From Strongyloides papillosus (Eukaryota; Nematoda; Chromadorea; Rhabditida; Strongyloididae), in contig SRSI01000048.1 of the NCBI GenBank assembly GCA_005656395.1, positions 2,108,001 through 2,172,000 of the forward strand: a stretch of 64,000 nt of DNA, given 5' to 3'. A model generated the notes under the pieces. That model did not search any database. It saw nothing but the letters and a program-made list of their open reading frames with translations, and was not told the origin of the DNA. Of this stretch, positions 1-9,972 are shown in pieces. The position numbers were made by a program, and so were the translations under genes. Numbering within the stretch: the stretch's first letter is position 1; each line of letters starts with the position of its first letter.

Positions 1-834
1 TTTAACAAGTACAATGATGACGTTATTGAATTTTGTATTGGTTATATTAATGGTACAATAAAGTTATATAGATGTAAATTTGATGGTAATAATTTAAAAA
101 TAATGGATAAAAAATCATTAAATAATCGTGATTTCATATCACATTTACATGGAAGAATAGAAATTAATTCTATATGCTTTTTAAATAATGGTACTGTTGC
201 TTTTTCTATTGGAAAAGGAAAACTGTGTATTTGGAATAAAAGTAATAAATGGTTATCAAAAACACAAATTATTAAAGAGTTTCCCTACTCTGAATCTGAT
301 AAAATTACCAACCTAAAAAGTACAAAGTATGGTGATTGCATCGGAATAATGAATAATAGAATTTATGTATTTCAAAAAAGTGGTACTTCATATGAACTTG
401 TCAGTGAAATTGGAAAAAAAATTATTTCATATTCAATTGACGAAGATTTTAATCGACTTCTTGTCTTATATTCCAATGAAATGGATAAGAAAAGAAAAAA
501 TTCAACATCTCAATCATTTGTTTTCTATGAAATTATAGAAATAGATTATACAGACAACTTTGGCAAGAAATTTAAAAAATATTATGCAATTAACTTGATA
601 ATTAATAATAGTATTGAAAGTAAAATTCCAAAATCTTTTATAGCGAAACTTTTTGCTGCAGAGCAATCTGATGGAACATTTCTATACCATTGCATTTTAC
701 CAAATATGAAAGATATAAAAAATTGTCTTGGTATTACATTTGTTGATGGGAAAGAATTTTGTATACAACGCAATTCACGAAATAAAATTGCTAAGATATT
801 TAAAAATAAAGTCATTGTAACCGATATGCTTTAA
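1..834 (+). CDS. WD40-like protein of the RING-WD family (3' part)
   Basis: The reading frame is open from base 1 to the stop at 834, so the 5' end lies outside the window. It is clearly paralogous to the tail of the RING-WD gene at 2876-4281: shared stretches include NSICFL, KSTKYGDCIGIMNNRIYVFQ and KYYAINLIIN. By analogy the missing 5' part should hold a RING exon, but that is not visible. The visible part looks like a degenerate beta-propeller (GYINGTIKLYR, GKGKLCIWN). It lacks about 22 residues that the paralogue has just before KDIKNCLG, an in-frame internal deletion. It is followed by a RING-SH2 pseudogene in the same order as the downstream intact pair. Role inferred: substrate-recognition half of a ubiquitin ligase, loosely like RFWD3. 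Whether the full gene is functional cannot be told. Confidence 0.75.
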   Translation, partial: FNKYNDDVIEFCIGYINGTIKLYRCKFDGNNLKIMDKKSLNNRDFISHLHGRIEINSICFLNNGTVAFSIGKGKLCIWNKSNKWLSKTQIIKEFPYSESDKITNLKSTKYGDCIGIMNNRIYVFQKSGTSYELVSEIGKKIISYSIDEDFNRLLVLYSNEMDKKRKNSTSQSFVFYEIIEIDYTDNFGKKFKKYYAINLIINNSIESKIPKSFIAKLFAAEQSDGTFLYHCILPNMKDIKNCLGITFVDGKEFCIQRNSRNKIAKIFKNKVIVTDML

Positions 835-1370
835 TATGATGGATACTAAAATTCAAACTTTATTTACTTGTATGACCATAAGAGCAATAAGTTATATTTT
901 ACAATGGATGAAATCATCACATAAAATGAAAAAGATTATTTACCTTAACTATAACTCTTAGAGATGATTGATTTTGAAATATTAGTTACCATGCATTTTT
1001 TTAGTTATTTTCAATTTGTTTTTAATAAAAATATTTTAATTTATCTTAAATTCAATTTTTATAATCAGAATTCACAGAACAACGAAACAAAAAATTGTCC
1101 AAAATAAAACTTCAAAAACTTCTATTTTTGCAAAATTGAAATTACAAATCTACAAAAACATGATTCTTTCTTCTTTTACATAGTAAAAAAACTGGGTATA
1201 TAAAAAGCTAATTCATATGAATTATAATATATTTGATGATGTGATTGTGAATTTTTTCATACTGTTTAATGAAAAAAGTAGATTGATCATTATTAGTAAC
1301 CATTATTAAAATTCTAAAGCTATAATTTTCCAAAACTCTACCATTTAATTATAACTATAAATTTTAGAAG
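835..1370. other. Intergenic spacer of duplicated unit 1
   Basis: There is no coding feature. The first 110 bases resemble the spacer after the paralogous WD gene (4282-4400). The rest is AT-rich and presumably holds the promoter of the following RING-SH2 copy. Confidence 0.6.
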
Positions 1371-1980
1371 ATGAAATGTCTACTCTGTTTTGAATCATAT
1401 ACAGACCCTGGAACAGAACATGTTCCATATTCGGCACCATGTGAACATATAATGGGGAAATCATGTTTGGAAAGATTAAAGGAATATGGATCTAGGAGTG
1501 AATTCAATTGTCCTTTTTGTAAAAAAAGGATAATTTTTGAGTCGTGTCATCTAAAATGTCTTAGTCTTAACGAAGTATTTTGTTATTATATTAAATTTAA
1601 ATATTTTTTTAGTATATTTCATTTACCCCTAATGGTAAAAATCAGACAAAAAGTAATACGACTAAGAATAGACGTAAAGGGGATTTTACAGATGAGATGT
1701 CAATATTATTAAAAAATGTGCTTTTTGAATCTATGGATATAAAAGAGGATGTTGATAAATACCTTAATTCAGAGGCTGTTGTAGGAGATTTCCTATTACG
1801 TGACTTAGAGACAAATGTTTGAGATTATTCAATGAGTTTAAAAGGAATTACAAGAAACAGACATTATTGGATATCATGAAATGTAATTAATAGTGAAAGA
1901 TTTATGTTACATTTATTTATTTCAAATATTATAAGTGATGCTTTTAAAAGTATTAACTGTAGGATCATGGGGTGAATAAC
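1371..1980 (+). pseudogene. RING-SH2 gene copy, disrupted
   Basis: Exon 1 (1371-1574) encodes a RING of the same type as its neighbours (CLLCFESYTDPGT, CEHIMGKSC, NCPFC). A 38-bp intron follows at 1575-1612, at the same phase-0 site as in the intact genes. Exon 2 (from 1613) stays in frame into an SH2 remnant: VGDFLLRDLETNV, then a TGA at 1820-1822, then DYSMSLKGITRNRHYWIS, then a second TGA at 1877-1879. The start of the SH2 (the YYYGK region of the intact copy) is eroded. Cys-Gly-His of the RING is here Cys-Glu-His. The two in-frame stops mean no full-length ligase is made. A truncated RING-only protein remains possible. It is the counterpart of the intact gene at 4873-5680. Confidence 0.8.
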
Positions 1981-2875
1981 TAAACGAGTATGCAAATAGA
2001 TTTATTAATAATAACGGGTTACAATATCAAAAAATCTCAAGTATAATAACCCATTCCCAGATCCCTTCTTTACATAACTAATAGATCAACTAACAATTAC
2101 GACAGAATGACACTAACTACTGTAACTAACAATTAACTCTTAACTTCCAAAAAATTTTTTGATTCATACCTCTAAATTCCTCATATAGAACTATCTAGAA
2201 AATTCCTTTAACTTAATGTAAATGGAAAATTTAATATTGTAAGAGAAGAAAAAAGAATAAAATATTACTGATTGTTCAAGCCTTTTTCTATTGATAATTT
2301 AAACGAAATTTTACCAGGGATTATGAAAATTACTACATGTTTTGTTTTCAAAAATAAGATTAGAATTCTTTATTTTTATTGTCCATATAAAGAATATTGT
2401 TCATCAAGAAAGTAACTTTATTGTTTTTCATTTGTTTTATGTTATTAAAAAAAGGTTCCTTAAAAATTTCTTTTGATCAATTTCTTTGTTTATATTATTA
2501 ATAAAATAATCTTTATAAATTTCTTTTGATCATCATGTCATTATGCTTACATCAAAACAGAAAAGTTTGAAATCTAAAAGCATATCTGTTTAATCATAAA
2601 AAGTTTTAAAAAAGCTATATTAATGTTTGTCAGGGAAATGTTTTATAATCCTCATAACATATATATCTAATCGTATAAAGTTTTAAAAAAGTTATCTTAA
2701 TGTTTGTTCAGATTTTGGAATCTGTTGCAATTTATGTATAAATTATAGAAATTTTGATTAAAAAGTCATTATTTAAACTATCATTTAATTTCCCATTATT
2801 TTTGTATTGTATATAGTTACTTATTATGTTTTTTTATAATTTCAGAATACTTTTATTCTAAATTTTATTTCAAAA
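1981..2875. other. Junction between duplicated units, AT-rich
   Basis: There is no open frame of note. It contains an imperfect direct repeat (2582-2711). Just before the next gene is a strong splice-acceptor-like tract ending in tttcag at about 2845, 30 bases upstream of the ATG and with no upstream exon. This would suit spliced-leader trans-splicing, which nematodes use; that is inference. Confidence 0.45.
2582..2711 (+). repeat. Imperfect direct repeat, two units of about 52 bp
   Basis: Unit 1 (2582-2633) and unit 2 (2660-2711) share the order atat-ctaat/tttaat, then aaagttttaaaaaag, then taatgtttg, then cag. No coding potential is seen. It lies in the promoter side of the RING-WD gene and may be a by-product of the local duplications. 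Confidence 0.6.
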
Positions 2876-4281
2876 ATGCCAGTTCAATGTAAAATTTGTT
2901 TTGAATCATATACAGCTCCTGGTACTAGACATGCTCCATATTCTGGAACGTGTGGACATGTTATAGGAAAGGAATGTTTAGAAAAATTAAAAGAGCGTTC
3001 AGACGATGATTATTTTTATTGCCCTTTTTGTAGTGAAAGCATTAAATTTAATGATTGCCACCCAATATATGATATCGTTGAAGAGGTAATTTTTAAAAAT
3101 TATTTTATTAATTTAATTTCTTTTAGTTTAAGGATATTGATAAAGAATCAAGAAACACGTGTAAAAATTTGAAAGAAAACTTTTACCTTCTAAAAGATTT
3201 CAAAAAGAATATCAATGGAAGTATTAAATTTTTTGATGAACATAATGGAAATGTTTTAATTGCTGGAGAAACTCCAGGATTATTTTCAAATTATAAATTT
3301 ATTAAGTTAATTAATACCAAGGAAAAAAAAATACACGATATTTCAAAACCTATATTTGAATATGAATTTAGTTGTTTATGCTTCAACAAATGGGAAAATG
3401 ATGTTATTGAATTCTGTGTTGGTTATGTTGATGGTAGAATTAAATTGTATAGATATTCATATGATGGTAATATGTTTAAAAGATTAAGTAAAAATACATT
3501 ATTTTACTTAAATTTTTCATCTATTAAAAGTGGTAAAAAGACAATTAATTCTATATGTTTTCTACCTAATGATACTGTTGCTTTTTCTTATGGAAGGGGA
3601 AAACTACGTATTTGGAATAAGAGAGAAGAATGGCTATCCAAAACACTAATTTTTACAAAATTTTCTTGCTCTGACTCTGATAAGATCACCCACCTAAAAA
3701 GTACAAAGTATGGTGATTGCATCGGAATAATGAATAATAGAATTTATGTATTTCAAAAAAATGGTACTTATTATGAACTTGTCAGTCAAACTGAAAGAAC
3801 AATTATATCATATTCATTTGACGATGATTTTAATCGACTTATTGTCTTATATTCTAATGAAATGGACTGGAAAAGAAAAAATTCAACATCTCAAACATTT
3901 GTTTTGTATAAAATTATAGAAGAAGATTATACAGATAATTTTGGTAGAGAATTAAAAAAATACTATGCAATTAACTTGATAATTAATTTTAGTATTGGAA
4001 GAAAAATTCCAAAATCTTTTATAGCGAATCTTTTTGCTGTAGAGCAATCTGATGGAACATTGCTATATCATGGGATTTTACCAAATATTAAAGAAAATCA
4101 ACTTGAAATTATCTCTTTACATGATCAAATTAAAAGTAAGGGATATGAAGACTTCAAAGATATAAAAAATTGTCTTGGTATTACATTTGTTGATGGAGAA
4201 GATTTATGGACACAACGTGATTCAAGAAAAAAAGTAGTCATAATATTTAAAAATAAAGTTGTTGTAATGGATATTTTCTAA
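2876..4281 (+). CDS. RING finger / WD40-like protein (RFWD3-like architecture)
   Basis: Exons 2876-3085 and 3127-4281 join across a 41-bp phase-0 intron to give 454 residues. Exon 1 (residues 1-70) is a RING: CKIC at 5-8, CGH at 23-25, a Cys at 31 and CPFC near 49-52. The CGH-x5-C spacing, without the usual histidine before that Cys, resembles the RING I recall for RFWD3. Exon 2 (71-454) is a diverged beta-propeller with WD-like strands (GYVDGRIKLYR, GRGKLRIWN). Family knowledge: RING proteins bring E2-ubiquitin to a substrate, and a WD40 propeller usually binds the substrate. The first 70 residues are about 60% identical (42 of 70 by eye) to the RING exon of the gene at 4873, with the intron at the same place. 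Likely an E3 ubiquitin ligase; substrate unknown. Confidence 0.8.
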
Positions 4282-4872
4282 TATTATGAGCTGCTAAAAT
4301 TCAAACTTCTTTACTTGCATAGTTACAAAAGAGAGTAGTTATATTTTACAATGGATGAAATCATTACATAAAATCAAAAACAATATTTACCTTTACTATA
4401 ATTCATTCATTATGATAGTAGATTTTTCAAATGATAGTCATCATACTTTGTTTGTTAATAATTTTTAATTATAAAACTATTTTAATTTTATCTTAAAATC
4501 AATTTGTATAATCAAAATTTCTAAGAGTATCATATAAGATTGTGATAATACTTTTTCCCTTTTATTAACCACAAAAACAATAAAACGATTAATCAAATAC
4601 AAAATAATTTTAAAACCTTAACTTTTGTCAAAATTACATTTACAAATCGACAATTGAATATTTCTTTTCCTTGCACATAACAGTAAATCTATCGATATAA
4701 AAAACTAAATCAAACTAAATGTTATTTATTTGTTTGATGTAATAATGATTTTCTTCATGGTACTTATTGGACAAAAAAAGGGGATCAATCATCGTTAACT
4801 AGCCTTGATAAAGCCACAAGACTATAATTCTTTAAGATCCCACTCTTTAATTGCAAATATAGCTTTAAAAAG
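4282..4872. other. Intergenic spacer of duplicated unit 2
   Basis: The first 120 bases align with 835-950 of unit 1. The rest is AT-rich with no coding signal and must contain the promoter of the RING-SH2 gene. Confidence 0.55.
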
Positions 4873-5680
4873 ATGGCAATTGGGTGCCAAGTTTGTTTTG
4901 AATCGTATACAAACCCTGGAACAGAACATGCTCCGTATTCAGCGACATGTGGACATGTAATGGGAAAATCGTGTATGATAACATTGAAAGAGCATGGATC
5001 TAAGGATGAATTTAATTGTCCCTTTTGTGATGAAAGAATTGTTTTTGAGCGGTGTCATCCAATATATCTAATGATTGATGAAGTAGGTTTTTATTGTATT
5101 AAAGTTAAATAAATTTTTGTAGATTGTTACTTCTACCTCTAATAATAGTTCTACTGTAGAAGTTGAGACGTTAGATCTTTCAAATAATGTGTCTTCTGAA
5201 TCGATAGGTAAAATTAATATAAATATAAAACAACCACTTTCAATGGTTGTTATAAATGTCAAGGGACATTATCAAAAAATAAAATTACTAAATCATTTCA
5301 ACGGGTATGAACTTATAAATGGAAGAAGTGGCGAGAGGTTACTAGATGTTTCTAATCTTCCATACTATTATGGAAAAATGAAACGAGAGGATGCTGATAG
5401 ATACTTTGATTTAATGGCTGATGTAGGAGATTTCATAATACGTGATTCAGAAACACATGTTGGAGATTATGTAATTAGTTTAAAAGGTGCTATAAGAAAT
5501 AGACATTTTTGGATTAAAGTTAATAAAAGTACTAATGAATATATAACTATGGATAGGACATTTAAAACATTGTTTTCATTGATAGATTTCTTTAAAATTT
5601 ACCCAATAAGCGTTTGTGAAAGAACATATGAGAGACTGTATTTAATTAAGCCATTACTTAGAAATTATTCTTTATGTTAA
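4873..5680 (+). CDS. RING finger / SH2 domain fusion protein, putative E3 ligase
   Basis: Exons 4873-5082 and 5123-5680 join across a 40-bp phase-0 intron to give 255 residues. Residues 1-70 are a RING (CQVC, CGH, a Cys at 31, CPFC) matching the RING-WD neighbour. Residues 71-150 are a linker with no recognised fold. Residues about 151-232 are an SH2 domain: YYYGKMKRED opens it, DFIIRDSET carries the phosphotyrosine-binding Arg (about residue 177), and RHFWIKV and FKTLFSLIDFF follow in the expected order. SH2 domains bind phosphotyrosine peptides and RING domains recruit E2 enzymes. The inferred role is phosphotyrosine-directed ubiquitylation in the cytoplasm. CBL combines the functions in the opposite order; N-terminal RING followed by C-terminal SH2 is unusual. 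All key SH2 residues appear present, unlike in the pseudogene copy at 1371. Confidence 0.85.
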
Positions 5681-6233
5681 AGTCTTCTGTTTGTTATGTA
5701 TAGATTTTTTTATATTTTTTATTAATATTGTTTTCGTAATAAATTTTTTATCCTATGTTTTTTGTGTTTGGTTAATTAAATTCATCCTAAAGGATAATTT
5801 TCATCTTCATTGTTGCACTTTCCTATTTATATTTAATGGCATTTCTTGGTAAATTGAAATTAAATATACATGAGAATTATATACGTTTCTTTTGGGTAAT
5901 TTATTCTACGAAAAGACAATAGTAGTATTTATGATAATGATAAATATTTAACACTCTTCTCAACATGATAGCTAATACAACTGTTCAAATTTATGGAAAA
6001 GAAATAATCAAAAAATAATTATACGTTTTATGTTATTGATAAAGAGATATATATGCAAATTTTTCAAGTAATAAAAATTCGAAATGCATATTAAAAAGAA
6101 CCTATCTATTATAAATATCAGTTAGTGACTTGTTAATAAGTTACAATGATATGATAAAAAGTAACACTTCAATGAATCAATGTTATTAATTATTTTAATA
6201 CAATACTGTAAACATTTTATGAATGGAAGAGAG
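5681..6233. other. Intergenic, AT-rich
   Basis: This holds the 3' flanks of two convergent genes (RING-SH2 on plus, MSP protein on minus). No coding or repeat feature is recognised. Confidence 0.5.
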
Positions 6234-6430
6234 TTACTTTTTCTTCTCCTCATCTTTCTTTTCCTCTTTCTTCTCCTCATCCTTCTTCTCCTCTTTTTTT
6301 TCTTCTTTCTTCTCCTCATCTTTTTTTTCATCCTTTTTTTCATCCTTCTTTTCTTCCTTCTTCTCCTCCTTCTTTTCATCCTTCTTATCATCCTTCTTAT
6401 CATCCTTCTTTTCCTCCTTCTTATCATCAC
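6234..6430 (-). repeat. Purine-rich coding microsatellite (KKEE/DDKK repeat)
   Basis: On the plus strand this is an almost pure cttctt/cctcat/tccttc tract. It codes the acidic-basic tail of the MSP-domain protein. Long spurious frames open through it on both strands because it lacks stop codons. Confidence 0.8.
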
Positions 6431-6809
6431 CACCTTCCTTAGTAAAATAGGCATACATTCGTTTTGGTTCAGCTTTTTTTCCTTCATCTGTAGCAAAGGC
6501 AGCCTTGACATTCTCAGCATTCTTATATGGTGTACCATAAATAGCAAAATAATGCCTTCCATTTTCAGGAACTTGTTTTCCAGGATTAAACGTTATATTA
6601 ACATTAATTGTTTTATCTCCAGGAGGAATGTTAATTGTTGGTGGTCTTAGTCGAAAGAAATCATTATTTGTACATTTAATTTTGAATGCCTGAGCCTCTT
6701 TTGTATTGTTGGTTACTTTTAAGATAACACTACATGCTTCATCTCCAAGTTTTGGTGAGGAAAATATTATTTTATCTGATGGATCCAAATCAAAGGGGAA
6801 GTTACTCAT
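6234..6809 (-). CDS. Major sperm protein (MSP) domain protein with Lys/Glu-rich tail
   Basis: Single exon, 191 residues. Residues about 5-115 form an MSP domain: an Ig-like fold with FDLDPSDKIIF at the start, LKVTNNTKEAQAFKIKCTN, RPPTINIPPG and INVNITFNPGK. The domain is known from nematode sperm motility proteins and from VAP-type membrane contact proteins; no membrane segment is present here, so a soluble sperm-type or cytoplasmic role is more likely. Residues about 127-191 are only Lys, Glu and Asp in EEKK/DDKK-like repeats. The tail is coded by a purine-only microsatellite-like tract and could vary in length between individuals. The upstream ATG sits directly after a stretch with no other in-frame start. 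Confidence 0.88.
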   Translation of the reverse strand: MSNFPFDLDPSDKIIFSSPKLGDEACSVILKVTNNTKEAQAFKIKCTNNDFFRLRPPTINIPPGDKTINVNITFNPGKQVPENGRHYFAIYGTPYKNAENVKAAFATDEGKKAEPKRMYAYFTKEGGDDKKEEKKDDKKDDKKDEKKEEKKEEKKDEKKDEKKDEEKKEEKKEEKKDEEKKEEKKDEEKKK

Positions 6810-8781
6810 TATCTAAATTTTGTTGCCTTGGAAAAAAAAGTATAGTTAGATGAGACAATACTAGACAAATGATTGTTGTTTTTTTAGTAGTTGTTAAGAT
6901 ATATATTAATAATATTGAATGAAAATATGAATATAGATAACAAATAATTAAATTATTTTAATAATTGTAACAAATATATGCTTAAAATGTTATTAGAAAA
7001 TTCTTTTACTTTTAGATGTAAAGTTTATTAAACTTTTGCTAAAATTATACTTTTTTAATTAACAGACTATAAAATGATTACAATTCTATTTTAAATATAA
7101 CTTGTAATAAGATAAAAAAATTAACTTTAAAAATTAAATTCTATATTTTAAAATGACTGGTGAGAAGCGTCTCTTATGTAAATTATTGGCTGATATAAAA
7201 ATATTATAATAAAAAAGTGTCAGCAACAATATAATGTAAAGAATAAAGAATAATGAACAATAATAAAAAATGATAAAAGGAATTTTCATTTGAAATCTTT
7301 TAATTAAGAAATTACAATATAGTATGAAATATCATATCATCTTATATGTGAGAATATCAAGAAATGCATGGAGTACTCAGGAATAGGGTGATATCTTTTT
7401 TCTCGTATAGGTCTTTTTAATATTTTTATCAAAAACTTTTTCCTTCAATGATTATGTTAAAGTATTAATGTACTTGTATTATTTATAAAAGATTTTTTTT
7501 GAAATATTGATGTATTTATTATCTATCGCTATGAATAAATGTCTCCTTTAGTTGAATATATGATTTTTATTTTATTCTCCCTAACACAATACTATTTAAA
7601 AAATTTATGGAGAATGTATATTTTTTACCATACTAAATATTCTTAACATATAACATAGAACTTTTTAATTATGAAACAAAATTTAATATACAAATTATGG
7701 AGAGTGAAGGGAGTTGTAAAATAATTTTAATAATATATAAATAGAATATAAAAATTAATGAGAAATTATAATAAAATGACTAGTCAACTATAATTTAATA
7801 ATTTTTTTTATCACATTTCATTTGTTAAAAAAATTTTTAACACCACATATTTTATTTTTAAGATTGCTATTAACTAGAACATTTTTTAAATAATATTATA
7901 TTACTGGAACAAATCATGTTCCAGACTCAAAACATTATTGTACATAAATTGAGAAATCACATCTCCGAAAAATTAAAAAGGAAATAGGTGAAGTATTAAT
8001 TTCACTTTCTTCGAATAAAATATAAAGATAATGGTATTATTTAATATACGTTGTATTATATGAATTAGTACTTGTAATATGATGAAAGATTAAAAAAATT
8101 TTTATTTATAATATTAAAAAATGATAGGATTTCCTATGGAGAATGTGCCGGATTTTATTATAAAAATTTTTCAAATGAATTTTAAATAAATACATTGTAT
8201 AATTAAATACTTTAAAACTGTTTAAAATAGGAATACCTTGTTATTGACAAATTTTAAAAAATTTATCAATCGTATCAACAGTTGTTAACTTTAAGTTAGT
8301 GATTATATAAATTTTAGATTCTTAAAAAATATAATTATATTTACAGTATAAATCTTTTTTAAGATAATTCCAGTGTATTGCTTGTGAGTAAATAGCTCAT
8401 AATTTATGTATCTGTATTTAAAAAATATTACATTATACTCTTTATTTTCTAATATAATTAAAGGGGATGATATTCTATAGTTTAACTTTTAAAATTATAC
8501 CAAAATATGTTGAAAAATACTTTTTTAAATATTTATTTTTATTAAAACAAAATAGTATTTGTGTCTTAGAAGCCCTGACATGCGATTAAATAAAATCCAA
8601 CAGTTTTTTTTGTAAGTGCATTTGTTAATGACATATCAAGCTGCTTCAAGCAATGCTTTGAAATAATATAACAAATGAAACATATTGCTTGTCTTTTATA
8701 GTTTTACTATATAAATAATGACAGATATGTCATCGAATATATTTTCTGAATTTATAACTATAGTAATAATCTCATTTAGCA
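6810..8781. other. Intergenic, AT-rich, with one RING relic
   Basis: About 2 kb without an intact gene. The only recognisable item is the RING-exon relic at 7901-7990. The MSP gene promoter must lie near 6810-6950. Confidence 0.5.
7901..7990 (+). pseudogene. Relic of a RING exon
   Basis: The conceptual frame reads TGTNHVPDS, then a stop, then IEKSHLRKIKKEIGE. It aligns with PGTEHVPYS and MGKSCLERLKEYGS of the RING exon at 1371, and the DNA string ctggaacaaatcatgttcca is nearly the same as ctggaacagaacatgttcca there. The zinc-binding cysteines are mostly gone. It suggests the RING array once extended at least 2.2 kb further right, past the MSP gene. Confidence 0.5.
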
Positions 8782-9972
8782 ATGGCTTTTTCTGTTAATA
8801 GTAATAAACTTTTAGAAGGTCTGAATAACATGACAACAGCAAGGTATGTCGTTCTTAGGCTAATCTAATATGTTCTTTAGTTTATTAATTAAAAAACAAG
8901 CTGAATGTCAAATTAAAGCATTTAATTGCTTATCTAAATGGGCTGCTAATAATGATAATGCAGCAATAAAAGATGTGGTAATTAAAAGTAATGATATATT
9001 TAAAATTTTTGGTGACAAGTTAATACAACTTGCTTCTGAACAAGAAGCATTTATAAAAGAATTAAAAAAGATTGAGCAAACAGAAACTTCAATAAAGTGC
9101 GCTGAAAAAAAGTTGGAACGATCGTTAGAAAAAGAAAAAAAGTATGAAAAAGAAATTAAAAAATATTCTCGTTCCTCCTCGTCTTCATTCTTTAAAACAA
9201 AAAAGCAAACTGATTTGGGATTATTAAACCATGATTTAAAAACAGCTAAACATGCAACTTATAATGCTAGAAAAGAATTGAGTAATATTAGAGCTGAAAT
9301 GGAAGTAGTAAAAATGTTTAGATTTAGAAAAGGAATGGAGGTATGTATAATTATTATACTATTATATATTTTGATATAACATGTTTTTTATTATTTTAGA
9401 GAATGTGCGTTGCTTGGAGAAATTTCTCAAATGATATATCATCAATTTTTACTTGCCAACAAGAACTTATTGAAATGGTTCCAGCTGTTTCAACAGAAGA
9501 TGTTAGAGAAATGCTTTATGAGGAGGCATATCTCACGAAATCTATCGTAGATGACTTGAAAAAAAAGTTAAATTATCACGACGACATTGGTGATGTTAAT
9601 AGAGTTGAGAAAGAAGACTCTACTAGAGAAATACCATATCTGATTAAAAATGATGAAGCTTTAATTCGTTCTTCATCAACAACTGTTTCTTCAGATTTTG
9701 AAAATAAATTGTTAAGAATATGTACTAATCCTGAAAAATTGTCATATGATTCAGACTATTCATCTTCTAAAAGCCTTGAAATTTGTACACAAAAAAGCGG
9801 AAAATCTCCTATAGCTACACACGATAAAGAAGGTTCATATGAGAATTTATATCCTTTACTCCCACCAAATCCATATAAGAATGACAAAGAATTTGGTGGT
9901 AAGAATTATATTTTATCAAATTCAAACAACTCAGCAATCATGGATACATTTTTAATTCGACAAAGTATTTAG
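8782..9972 (+). CDS. Coiled-coil protein, BAR-like fold suspected
   Basis: Three exons, 8782-8843, 8881-9340 and 9400-9972 (introns 37 bp phase 2 and 59 bp phase 0), give 364 residues. Residues about 1-240 are helical and heptad-like: a first helix around QAECQIKAFNCLSKWAANND, a highly charged middle helix (EKKLERSLEKEKKYEKEIKK), and a third ending in RMCVAWRNFSNDIS. This three-helix pattern, with a Trp near the end of the last long helix, recalls BAR domains that bend endosomal or plasma membranes. I do not recognise the family. Residues about 250-364 are Ser-rich and disordered, ending in a Pro/Asn-rich stretch. No PX or SH3 domain is present. The function is therefore open. Confidence 0.65.

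Larger units (their letters stand above)
1..5680 (+). repeat. Tandem segmental duplication of a two-gene unit (RING-WD then RING-SH2)
   Basis: Unit 1 covers 1 to about 1980 (WD tail, then RING-SH2 pseudogene). Unit 2 covers 2876-5680 (RING-WD, then RING-SH2). Gene order, orientation and spacing are conserved: 536 bp between the pair in unit 1 and 591 bp in unit 2. The non-coding DNA after each WD gene also aligns, including the segment ttatattttacaatggatga at about 893 and 4337. One duplication of the whole pair therefore explains the layout better than separate gene duplications. The left boundary of unit 1 is outside the window. Confidence 0.8.

Noticed and set aside
6122..6650. Long frames on both strands through the 6.2-6.45 kb tract
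   Set aside because: They are stop-free only because of the purine/pyrimidine repeat that codes the MSP protein tail; their products are pure low-complexity Leu/Phe, Ser/Phe or Arg/Lys runs.
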